NCBI RefSeq assembly: GCF_016801865.2 | Contig: NC_068938.1 | Coordinates: forward strand, 83,588,886-83,652,885 | Reading direction: 5' to 3' | DNA from: Culex pipiens pallens | Taxonomy: Eukaryota > Arthropoda > Insecta > Diptera > Culicidae | DNA: 64,000 nt | Shown: piece after piece, positions 10,950 to 21,833 of the stretch | Layout of the letters: every line of letters starts with the position of its first letter | How positions within the stretch are numbered: position 1 is the first letter of the stretch | Notes under the pieces: generated by a model | The model's input: the letters and a program-made list of their open reading frames with translations, nothing else | The model's database searches: none | What the model was told of the DNA's origin: nothing | Translations under genes and position numbers: made by a program

Positions 10950-10957
10950 ACGTATCA

Positions 10958-11540
10958 AAAAAATCATTTGTCAAATTTGTCAAAATCGATTAGAAAATCC
11001 CTTCTCAAGAATATTTTCAAAGCACTTTTGCTTATCACCGAGACCGATTTTATGCTACTCAAATTTTTTTTTTTAATTTTCAATGTGATTTCTACATGAA
11101 AGATTTCATTTTCAATAAGTTTCTATAATTGTAATAGGAATCTTAAGTTGTGCCGCTAAAGCCAAAATGCGGGAAAAATTTAACTTTTTTTTGCTAATGG
11201 GCTGAATTATCGGTCAATATTCCATTCGATAGGGGAAATGTGCCCGTTATCGGCCCTTTTCCATTATCGGCTTATCAGAACTCTGATCATGAATAACAGC
11301 TTTCCAAAAGTGTTTTTGAATGTTCCAAAATAATGAATAGTTAAAAAAAGTGAGCAAGCAACTTTTTATTGTTGATGAACCTGAAAATGATGTTCAAATT
11401 GCGGCGAACTGCAAAAATGATAAGAATAGGTCGAAATTTCGTCTACTTCAATATAAATGTCCCGTAAAAAGAAAACCCAATCCCTCATCCCAAACCAAAC
11501 CTTCTGATGACTAATCCACATTTTCACCAAAACGTTCCCT
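10958..11540. other. intergenic AT-rich stretch
   Basis: No gene or repeat end is recognised. A short inverted word pair lies near 11254-11275 (CGTTATCGGCCC and CATTATCGGCTT). The sequence lies between the LINE copy and the promoter region of the downstream gene. Confidence 0.4.
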
Positions 11541-11734
11541 CACACTCTCCATTCCGTTGCGCTCTCCTTCCAAACTAATGACTCACATTCCCATCCACTT
11601 TACTCTCCCACTCTCTCAACTAAATTTCCATTCTCGTTTTGTTTTGACACGAATTTCCTCAACCATTCAGCAAACACTTGAAGTTTGCTGCCAGAGGAAA
11701 AACCAAGCGTCCTCCTCAATGAAGTCGCTTTCTT

Positions 11735-11925
11735 CGCTCACTCTCTCTTTCTCTCTCTATTATTAGGCTCTTTTGGCGAGAGAATTTCGTACGCACGAGA
11801 GAGTGAGAGAGCGCGCGCGATCGCTGAGCGATCGTCGCTTCGCTTAGCCTACTTGGCTGTTGCTTGTTAGTTCAGCATCAGTCGGCTTACAAGGTGGTAC
11901 CCTCCTGGACGACTTCGCGCTACCA
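11735..11925 (+). promoter_or_regulatory. TATA-less core promoter: GA/CT repeats, initiator and DPE
   Basis: CTCACTCTCTCTTTCTCTCTC (11737-11757, in pieces) and GAGAGAGTGAGAGAGCGCGCG (11797-11817, in pieces) are clustered GAGA-factor-type sites. An initiator TCAGTC lies at 11878-11883 with A at 11880. GGACGA starts at 11907, exactly +28 from that A, and matches the downstream promoter element RGWYVT at five of six positions. No TATA box is seen at -30. Known biology: this Inr+DPE spacing is strict in insects, and GAGA sites mark paused, developmentally regulated promoters. The TSS itself is inferred. Confidence 0.65.
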
Positions 11926-13213
11926 TTTTTTTTTGTGTGGGAAAAAAGAGCAAAAACTTTGTGTACTAATTTTATGGTCTGTTGTTTGTTTGATTAGTTG
12001 TTTGCAACATTTAGTGCGCGGATTACACTAGAATCGCATCAGCGTGACTGTTGTTGTTGTCAAACGGTGTGTGTTGACGCGAAGAAAGCTGTTGTGTTGT
12101 TGATGATCAGCAAAATCTGGAGGTTTCCCTAGGGTTCGTGCATTGAAGTTGTTCGATCTGCTGGGCCCTCGTCGACTAGATCGATCATGATCGAGATCGC
12201 GCAAATGTAACTTCGTGTGTACGTGTTTCGTTGTGTTAGTGTTGCTGCTGTAAGAAGAGAGTGAGTGAAGAATAGCTAGCTTACCTGTTCGGCTTAAGCT
12301 TATTCGGCTTGCGGCTGGTTTCTTCTTCTCGGTGGTTCGTACATCTTTTTGGGTTCTTCGGGTTTCCGTCGGACGCCGCTGGAGCAAGGTGTACACACAT
12401 GTAATTACCGATCTTCCTCGAGGAGGCAGAGAGGAACCTAGGAACGTGTTGGGTGTGTTGCTGAACAAAGTGTGGTGAAGAGGTGAAATGAAAACGGAGT
12501 GCTTTTAGAGGGCCGATTCCAGCGCATGAAGGGGTTCGGAACCATGTGTACCGAGATGGCCTCCGGTGGCCACCAGGAAGAATCGATGGCGGGATCGAGA
12601 TGTGATCTGGAATCTTAACTTCAAAGAAGAGCTCAATTCGTGGTGACCTGCCAGCTGGTGACCCCTTGGAGACCCTGTACCGCAAGGGGCCAACGATTGT
12701 GATAGCCACGAGAAACGGCGGAAAAAACGGCGCAAAAAAAATCGTCGACGAGTTATACGACTCTATTATACAATGTATTTAGAGCTCACGGCTAATTAGT
12801 AATTCAATTGCGAAGTCAAAGCAGAGAGCGTGTTTGGAGTATTGGAGCACTAGACGGAGATTTGAGGTTAGAAAAATAGAGACCCCCCCTCGCCGTTGAA
12901 CCGTTGACGTTTGGACGCACGGAGGGAAAAAAGGCTCGTTTTGTCGAGATCCGAGAGACCGTGAAATGGAAAACGAAACGAAGCTCGTGTTCTTGAAATT
13001 TTGATTGTTTTAAATTGAATCCCATTAACGACGATTGTGAGAGGAAGAAAAAGCCACCCCCCGAAAAAAATAAATAAAGTTAATAATAATAATTACAATT
13101 CTTTGTGCGTGTGAGTGACAAGAACGTGGCGCGAAAAGATTTGCACAAACAGGTGTCTTTTGTGTGTGTGTACGGTGGTCAGTGATTAGTGGCTGTCGGA
13201 GTTTGGTGTCAAA
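11880..13213 (+). other. predicted 5' UTR with several upstream ORFs
   Basis: This is GC-richer DNA between the predicted start site and the first convincing ATG at 13214. It contains several short upstream ORFs, including one of 30 codons (12526-12618, starting MKGFGTMCTEM) and others of about 6-9 codons near 11975, 12102, 12186 and 12488. Such leaders usually lower or regulate translation. The leader may itself contain an intron, but no donor/acceptor pair stands out. Open frames of 69-146 residues on the opposite strand are shadows of composition. Confidence 0.45.
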
Positions 13214-13343
13214 ATGACGACGAAGAAAAAGGGTGGAACGGCGCTGGCCGTCGCCGGACTGCTTATTTTGGTGCAGCTGGTTGGATTTGGAAGCTGCTAT
13301 CTGAAGGATTACATCCACAAACAGGAGGACAACGAAATGAGAG
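13214..13343 (+). CDS. first coding exon: signal or anchor peptide of a secreted or type II membrane protein
   Basis: ATG at 13214 has a good insect context (TCAAAATG). It opens 43 codons: a basic start (MTTKKKGG), a hydrophobic segment of about 19 residues (9-27, TALAVAGLLILVQLVGFGS), then a polar stretch CYLKDYIHKQEDNEMR. The frame hits GTGAGT at 13344-13349, a strong donor that splits a codon after its first base. Read through, the frame would stop at once (GGT GAG TGA), which supports splicing here. The peptide could be a cleaved signal or, given KKK before the helix and the charged stem after it, a type II signal anchor as in glycosyltransferases, sulfotransferases or TNF-like ligands. 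I do not recognise the gene. The next coding exon is not identifiable in the window. Confidence 0.7.
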
Positions 13344-13399
13344 GTGAGTGACGGGGAATAGTTGCTTTAAAACAGTCTATAAATATTTAAATTAGTATT

Positions 13400-16300
13400 A
13401 AATCTAAAACTCATGTTCTGGCCAAAATAAATCATATCCAAACGAAGAATAGAGATGATCCTCTAGTTTCAAAATATTTTTTTACAGGTTCAGGAACTAA
13501 AACACCTCACTAAACCTCAACTGTTGTGGTCGAAATAAAAAAATAAACGTAATGCGATGCAATTTAAATAGTTCAAAATCTGTTGTAAATGTATTTAAAA
13601 TCAAATTTCCATAATAAAAACATACTTTTCATGAATTTTGGGAAATATTTTGAAAATAGGATCAATTCAACAACCATCATGTGTGTTTTGATTGTAAAAA
13701 AGCGTTTAATTTTTTTGAAACGTGCAAGCTTAGCAAACAAACTTTTAAATATTTCTGCTGGAAGTATTGAGCATTAATTTTTTATATATTTTCAACCATA
13801 TTTTTTTAATAGTTTCCGGTCAATCTGAATTTTGTTTGAAATAACATGTTGATATGTTTTCTATTTTGTAATTTAAATTTTTTGCATTCATTTTTCTGAA
13901 GTAGCAAGTTTATTGTGACCATTTCTTAGGACAAAACCGAGAAAAATACGGAAATTCGACTGACAAGTCGGGAAAATTGTATAAGTTTAGTAAAAATTCG
14001 ACAAACTTTTCTTACATAAATTAAATATGTTTTTTTTTTCCTCTACTAGAATGTAATTCTAATTTTGTAATTCGGTAGAACTATGCTTGTTTAATAGACT
14101 CAAGCTACTTGGCTTTGGCATTTTTCTGTAGAGTACCTATCTCATGATATTTTTAGCTCTTGTGATATTGTTTTTTAATTCAAATTTGCGTAGCAAAAGA
14201 CATAATTATATTACGAATTTTTTTTACGAGCTTTTTGAATTTTATAAGTCTTATACCTTTTTTAAATTCAATAAACACAACACAATAAACAAACCGTACT
14301 CATCGTTTTTATTTTCAAAAAGTATTTCATCATTATTTTTTTCATAATTTCTACAAAATATGCACAAGTTTCTATGAGATTTTAATATTTTTTAATAAAT
14401 CATTTTGAAATTTATGATAAATTCTTGAGAAATTATAAGCTTACATTTTGTTTTCAATCAATGAAATTTGAGTTATTTTTGTTTACTCTTAAAAAGTCTG
14501 AAATATTTGGTATTTTAGATATTTTGAAATATGTTCGAAAGGAATCTTTAAACAGTAAAATACGTAATACTCTTCAACGCGTATTTTGATTTAAATGTCA
14601 TCAAATAAAGCAATGGTGAAATTTTCATATCTTTCCAATTAGAAGTATTTTTAAAATATTAATTGTAATTTTTTTTGGAAATTGTCTTCTCTATCATGAC
14701 TTCTACTGGCAAAAAGTCAATCACTTGTATTCATCTATAATATGAAAACAAAAAATCAATTCTTATTGGTTTTAAATTTAATTCATCATCTGGAAATTAA
14801 ATAGAAAAAAGGTTTGACTATATTTCAGAAGTTTTCAGAAAATTACGATGTTCTTCAAAAAATCGCAGCACTGTCCAATGAATTCAATTATCTTGTAATT
14901 TATTTATAAGATGATATTTATGGTCATAATTTTTTTGCGAATTTTTTTTTATATTTTCCCATTTTATAAATTATTACCTTCAATTTAGCTGTTGATACAA
15001 AATCCAGCAGTAAAAATAGTTTTCAAGGTGCCAATTTTTGAATATTTCCATAGCATTTATAATCATCCTGAAGCTAACTGCATTATTTCAATAAAAAAAA
15101 TAATGATAAATGGTGTAACCCTCTACGATACATTACAGTTAATTTTTGTTTGTCCATTTTCTGGTGGCGAATTATAGTACTACATTAAACTTGACTTCAT
15201 TTGTTTTAATTGTCATGAAAGAAAAAAAAAGTAATTTCTTCAAATGGAAAATACCACTAAAAACCTTGTAAAATCGATAATTGATATTTTTTGTCAATTT
15301 ATAATAGTAGTTCGTGGTATAATTGCACTAATGTATTAAGTATTTCTAATACTTTTTGTTTCAAGCTCTGTGATACAACTAAGCTTGAATATGAAATTTG
15401 GTTTTTTCTATCTTTCTTTTTAAGGGAGATCAATCCTCTATTTCTCTAATCTAGTTCATGAATTGCCCCTTCGGACTTTCTTCCAAATTTCGAATGCTTT
15501 TTGAAACAATTGTTTTAAGAGCAAACCTCACAACCTGGAAATGGACAAACTTCCACTTTTTAATTGCTTTTAATTTTCTCTATTTTTTTCTTAACTCTTG
15601 TTGTGACTTTGAAAAAGAAAAACATTTCTAAATCAGATTGTTTATCTTCTGAAATAGAATTTTGTGATATTGCGATGCATCAAATATTCCATACTAGGCA
15701 AGCAAAACACTCTCTATCAAGCAATCCACTATCAAGTAATTATCAGCAAGGTGCCTTACTTGTCAACAGGTTGCGAAGACTGACAAATTCAGCGATAAGA
15801 TAAGCGCAGTTCAAGACAGCTGGTTTGTTTACTTTGGCAAGTTGAAGACGTTTATAAACACGGGGTTTAATTTAGTTGGAGCAGATGGGAACCCAAAATA
15901 ATGATTAAAGATATTAAAAACTTTTTGATTGATTTGTTAATGCTATGAATGCAGTCTATTATACTTTTAACATTTCTTAGTTCGAATAAGAAACTGTTTT
16001 TTTTTTTTCAGTATAACAGTAATTAAGTAAAATTACTTAAGTTGTTCAACTTTCAACTTAACATGACAAAGCTTTGTTTTTAAAAACAAAACAGCGTCAA
16101 GCAGTCTTTGTTAAGTCTCAGCTTCTAACTACTCTGCTGAAAACACACAAAGACAGCTAGATTCAGTGACTTAATCATGTGTGTTTAGATTAATCATGAT
16201 AAGGCCGCGAGACTCAACAAAAGCTGCCATTATCTGATAAGGTTCCTAAGCCTCTCGCTGCCAGCTTGAATCACCGCGTACTCCCAGGAGAGAAATGTCT

Positions 16301-17560
16301 TTGTACTGCACGATTCAGCTCTTTATTCCGTTGATATTTCTATGTACGTTTTTCTTGAAACTGCGGAAATTGTAAGAAGGATAATCCCGATAAGGGATCA
16401 TCCTTCCAGGGAACACAATCAACCCCCATTCAAATCGATCATCAACTAAGTGCAAGCCAACCTTAAGGTGCGAAGCAAACTCCGCTTCCAAAATTTGGTG
16501 TTAATGTAGCGCCAAACCAGACCCCCATCAGCAATCCAATCTTCAACACTTCATCCAGCGTGCGCCCCAGGTTTTATTGTCTTGAGCTTTTCGGTGGCCC
16601 CATAGCCAACCTACTAGCGCTTAAGGTACCAACGAGCCAGTCAGAAACAGCATTTTGGCCAAGGTTGATGCCACCTACTCAAAAAAAAATACAAGAACGC
16701 TGTTCACGTACAACTCTCCGCAGCCAGTTTAGTCAGTCAGTCAGTCGATCAACAACACCAACACGCGGTTCCAGCGTTGTGAAGAAACGACCTGGTCGTT
16801 GGCGTTGTGCTCAACTGACTCAATTTCTGTTGAAAACATAACATTTTGCCACATTCAATACACATTTTCATGAACATTGTCAGAACAAAACAAAAATTCA
16901 GCTGCGATTGAGGCAAGCCAGCTCGACCTCGTCGAGGTCCAACAACTCGTCAAGAAAAAAAGCCTTTATAAATAATGTATGACGCAGGGGTCGTAGTATT
17001 GGGCTCCAAAGCAGTATCTGCTGCTGTGTTTGTGTGCGCATTTTGTAGGATTTATGTTCCTTTTTATTTAGTTTTGGGCTGTGACTAGCGTTTTATAACA
17101 AAAAGCCAGCACGCTTAGAACAAAGAGTTAGCTGCGAAGATGGGTTGGACACTTTCCAGCGCGGGCCGGATTTCGGTGTTGTTCAACAGGTCGTGGGGCT
17201 AATTAACGGTGTGATTCATAGGTTCGGAAAGAACCTAACGAAAAACGGTCAAGATCGTATGCGATAAGGCTGCGATAGGGCGCCCCCGGGAAAGATGATT
17301 TAGGTGTTAATTATCTTTATTTGGATTGGACATAAATCAGTTGAGGGGTACATTTGGGAAGAGCTTTACCGTGCTTCGCTGGGTTTTGGTTCGTTGTTCT
17401 GGGTAACCTTTGCTACAAATTGGTTTACAAGAGAGCATGATTTTGTTCATGATTTTGTTATTTGAAATAAAAATGTTTACAATAAATATAAACAGTTCTA
17501 ACTTTGTTCCATCCTAATAGCTCAACAAAAAACGAGACATTTTTAATCTAATTTATAAAA
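13400..17560. other. intron stretch, AT-rich then mixed, nothing recognised
   Basis: From 13400 to about 16000 the sequence is AT-rich with poly-T runs and no repeat boundary that I can define. From 16000 to 17400 the G+C rises, with a TCAGTCAGTCAGTC run near 16733-16746. The 93-residue frame at 16560-16841 has no ATG support beyond an alternative start and no recognisable domain, so it is not called. Confidence 0.4.
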
Positions 17561-17580
17561 CATGAAAACTTACTGTACAC

Positions 17581-18008
17581 CAGGGTGACAAGAAAAAAGG
17601 AAAATTTTGGGAAATCTTAAAAGATACCCCCTAGCTCGATTCTTTAGGTAAAATTAAGTAACTGTGCAAATTTTGAGTAAAATCAATTAAAAACTGCAAA
17701 AATGTATGGGAAAAATTAAAAAAATAAAAATTTCACCATAAGGTGGCGTTAATTATGTCGGATTATTGTCATTGAGATTCTCATATAAAATTTTAGAACT
17801 TTGTCGAAGACCGCAAAACGATCTGCGTTAACCCTGACGAGTTATTAACGATTTAAAGAAGAAGTTCTTGTATGAAAAGATGTTATTCACCAACTTCATC
17901 GATCGAGAGCGATTTTAAACCTTAACCGATTTTGCTCAAAATTTTCACAGTTACTTATTTTTGCTGGAATCAGGGGGTTTCCCTGAGGTCGATTTTTTTT
18001 ATTGTCAG
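17581..18008. mobile_element. 428-bp inverted-repeat element with 12-bp flanking duplication
   Basis: The direct repeat CTTACTGTACAC flanks the element at 17569-17580 and 18009-18020. The ends are CAGGGTGACAAGAAAAAA and, inverted, CTGACAATAAAAAAAA. Further in, AAGTAACTGTGCAAATTTTG near 17655 pairs with CAAAATTTTCACAGTTACTT near 17937. It contains AACTTTGTCGAAGACCGCAA near 17797, a word common to several repeats here. No transposase is present. Confidence 0.65.
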
Positions 18009-18539
18009 CTTACTGTACACTGAGAAAAAAATGCATTTTATTGAAATTTTCAATGCAATTGGGACATTTCCACATTTTATGTAATGTATTGAACTATAAT
18101 AAACAGATCTCAATTTTATAAAATGATGAAAATTATGTCATATTTCAGCAGAGTCTGGCAACACTTTTAAAAAGATACGAGCATTTAAGTGAAAATTATT
18201 GAACATTTGCTGAATTTTGTGATTGTTTTAGAATTGCTTCATAAATAATTCTGTTTCTACTGTTGAAATATTATGTAACACAAAATTACGTGTTACGTGT
18301 TATTTGAATGAGCCCAAATCAGCAGTTTTTGTTTGTCACAAAGTTTGATGGTCTGGCAACACTGTGTTTGGATGAAAAAAATCACTTTCGTAGCCACTTT
18401 TCTGTACATCGTTGGGTAGATTTATGAAAAAAATCAAAGTGTTATTAACTTTGACGACCAAGAATCAAAGTAAATTGAGAGTTGAATGGAATTTGCCTTA
18501 CGTTACTTGAAAAATATATGTTTTTTGTATTTTTTTTTT

Positions 18540-18800
18540 TTTTTGTAAATTGAGGAATATTACTTCCAAATCCATGTTATCAAGGAGTTGTCCAGATCCC
18601 TCTTCGATTTCTGGTAAACTTCTGTCTTGGGTTTAATTTTAATCCTCAATCACGAATTCGGGGTCCGTTTTTCAAAATCTCGTCGTACCGCCCCCCTTTT
18701 TAAATTTTTTATCATTTAGTAGCTCGAAACAATGAGTTATAAATTTTGATGACAATCAATTTTCTATAAAATTCAGAAAAAAAGTTTTTTCATAAAAAAA
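18540..18800. repeat. copy of the GTCGTACCGCCCCC dispersed repeat
   Basis: Homologous in reverse complement to 8990-9135, sharing CCCTCTTCGATTTCTGG, AATCACGAATTCGG and ATCTCGTCGTACCGCCC. Its boundaries are unclear. Confidence 0.5.
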
Positions 18801-19214
18801 TTAAACCTCTGACATGTATGTGTGTGCGCCAAGTGTGAGAAATCGTTATATTTCCATTTTATTGGCAATTTAATGCACTTTTCGATTCTACAATAACTTA
18901 GATCGGTAATTTTTTTTATTTAGAAAAAAAGTATAAAAAATGTCCTATCGAGTAATTTTGGATTTAAAAGAACATGAAATTTGACATGAAATTACATGTC
19001 TTTTGACTTTTAAACTTATAAAATGGGGATAAAATTGATACTTTGAGTTGGAGAGATCTGTTTTCTTAAAATTTCTTGATAATTAAATTTTGAATAAAAA
19101 CATGAAAATTGTAATTAAAAAACTAAAATCTACTGAGCAATTTTCTCCCTTCGCTTTTTTTTCTTTATTTTCAATCAAAATGGTACAAATCTATAAAAGA
19201 CTCTTTAAAAAAAA

Positions 19215-19577
19215 CAGCCTGAGTTCGATCCCAGAAGGTCTCGGTGGCATTTTTCGAAACGAGATTTGTCTGATCACGCCTTCCGTCGGAAGGGAAGTAA
19301 ATGTTGGCCCCAGACTAACCTAAAAAGGTTAGGTCGTTAGCTCAGTTCAGGTGTAGGAGTCGTCTCCCTGGGTCCTGTCTCAGTGGAGTAGCTGGTAGGC
19401 AGTTGGACTAACAATCCGAAGGTTGTCAGTTCGAATCCCGGTGTGGATAGAAGCTAAGGTGTAAAAAGAGGTTTGTAATTGCCTCAATATTCAAGCTTTC
19501 GGACACCTAGTTTCGAGCAGGAATCCCGCAATCGAGAACGCCAAGTCAATGCTGTAGAGCGAATAATTTGATTTGAT
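19215..19577 (+). mobile_element. tRNA-derived SINE with (TTTGA)n-type tail
   Basis: A canonical pol III A box, TAGCTCAGTTCAGG, lies near 19339, and a B box, AGTTCGAATCC, at 19428-19438. Just before the B box TTGGA-CTAACAA-TCCGA forms an anticodon-arm-like stem with a seven-base loop. A second B-box-like GAGTTCGATCCC lies near 19221. The 3' end is GATTTGATTTTTGAAAAAAAAA (in pieces). The structure and wording match the abundant tRNA-type SINEs I associate with Culex; that attribution is from memory and was not searched. Confidence 0.75.
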
Positions 19578-19579
19578 TT

Positions 19580-21815
19580 TTGAAAAAAAAAACTGGTCAT
19601 AATTTCAAATGGCATGTTTCAAACTTTTACTTTATTTCACTTTCAATAATCAAAAGACCTTCTTTTCAAACCTAAAAAAGATGCATTCAATCATTACACT
19701 CTATAATGCCTATCAAATTTCACGCAGCATCCATCAGCGCATCCCATTTAATTTCCAGCAACAAGAAAAATTTCGAAAATTTTCTCACCAAAAACACCTC
19801 TTCAAGAAAGCATCTGCCACGCACACCTTCTCGTACCAAAAGGTTTTTTTTTGCTTTTTCAAAATTAAACTGCTGCCAGGTCAGGTCAGGCGAAGGACAT
19901 AGGGGAAACAAATGACGGCAAAATCAGAATCCTGCCAGAATTCCAACACCGTTCCCACCAGGTATCCTCTGACCTGGATGCAGTTTCAACTTGTTGTACG
20001 ATTTTATGTTGTGTGTGTGTCTTGTTTTTACGCTGTGCACATGCTTCAACTGGAGTTTAAGCGATGTTCTGAGCAAGAAGACGGACAAGCGGATTACGCA
20101 AACAAAAAGGCTGGATCACGTGGTCTGGGCCGGCAAAAACCAGCAGCAAATTTGCAAGTCCGAACCGAGCGAATTTCGGGCTTAAGCTTGAACCGTTCCG
20201 GCTGTCAGCAGACGTGAGCAGTTCATTGCATGATTAATACCTTGTTTCCAGTTGAAGCGTAAAAGGTTCCGGCAGTTGCAGTTGGCGCAGCATCACCATT
20301 GAATTTTCCCATTCTGCTACGCCGATGGTCGAAGAGAACCTTTCTGGACTCTTGACCCTCGGAAATCGCCGTGGAGCGCTGCTCCGCTGGTCTTTATTGG
20401 GATGTTGCAAATGGGAAAATGATTATAGGCTCAACGCATTTATTTTCGTTTTCCTGCCTGTTGTTTTCGAACGATTGATCTCGAACTCTGCGCGTTGAAC
20501 TCTCTTGGCTTCGGAGTTCCCCCTCAACGCTGGGTTGTGTGCCTGTGTGGGAACATCCATCCTCCTCGAGAATGATTCTGCTTTTTCAATCAGAACCTCG
20601 TCCATTCTAGGCCAGACATCACGCCGTTTCTGGAACGCGAGACAAACTGGCCGAGAATACACCCAACAATCCGGCGTTGTTTTGGCTTTTCAAGTACACC
20701 CTCTTCAACACTCATTTCACGCGCATTCCAACCGAATCTTCCAAACCAGGGAGGTCTCGACCATTGGAGCACCCCCCTAGCGTGGCGTGTGCTATTTACC
20801 TCTTTCGTCCGCTTCGGACCCCTGGTTTTCCAAAGTCCAAAAATTATCTACTTTTTTTGCCCCTCTCGCACCAACTCTCTCGAGCTGGGGCTCTTTGCTT
20901 TTGCATCCGTTCTCCGGGCCACGGCACGACACGAAAATGAGTCGCTTTTCCACGTTGTGAGTGTGGCAGTTGAGTTGGCTTAGTTTCTCCACAAGAGTGA
21001 GAGAAGTTGCGCAGACAGGTGGATGGACCCCCGAGGGCAAAAGTGTCTGGAGATGGTTTTTGTTGTTCGAAAATGTTGTAAAGTTGCGTGAAACTATGCG
21101 TTTGACGAGACGTTAATGTTTGGTAATAATTGAGTCAAACAAAAACAATAATTATTTTTTTAATAATTTAAATACAGTCCAGCCTCAGATTTGATTTCTG
21201 ATTTTTGTTAATCTTTCAATGCTTTTAGAAATCTTGTGTCAATTTACAATCACTTGTTTAAATTGGAAAAGACAAGGATCAGATGATTACATGATTACAT
21301 TACAAAGATCAGATGTTTATATTAAAAAAACACTGACTCGATTATCAGAAGTTCTCACATTTATTTCATTACGGATAGTTGTGTCTTTAATTAATCAAAT
21401 AACGAAAAAAAAACCTATTTTTTAATAGTAAAAAAAAATCTTCAAATGCCACTTAGTGAAAATTTCTAAATTGATGGATTTTGGGATATTTAAGACATTT
21501 AGAGAAGTAAGCCTTAAAATTTTATTTGAAGAGAACTGAAGATAAAAAATATTTTATAAATAATTTAGGATTGAAAATATCAAAACAATCTTCCTATAAA
21601 AAGAATACTGGAGTTTTTATTTGAGTGTTTTATAATTATCCTTACTTGTTTTGTGAACAGCAAATGATTGCAAATTAAAAAAATGAAATTACTGATTGAT
21701 TAGTACAATTATCTTATCCTGTTGATATTGCACACACAAAGTTGATCATATTTAGGATTACTAAGTGTGAAAGAATAAGTCTATAAGTCTGTCAAAAATG
21801 AGTAAATTTACATAT
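19580..21815. other. intron stretch, mixed composition, no exon recognised
   Basis: The segment 20230-21070 is relatively GC-rich and carries open frames of 60-101 residues in several frames, none with codon bias, domains or splice signals that agree. It may hold regulatory DNA. From 21070 on it is AT-rich. Confidence 0.4.
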
Positions 21816-21833
21816 TTTTATATGTCCAATTAT

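Noticed and set aside
12028..12735. Minus-strand frames of 76-146 residues
   Set aside because: They are antisense to the predicted leader, rich in Arg/Thr/Ser from base composition, with no recognisable domain.
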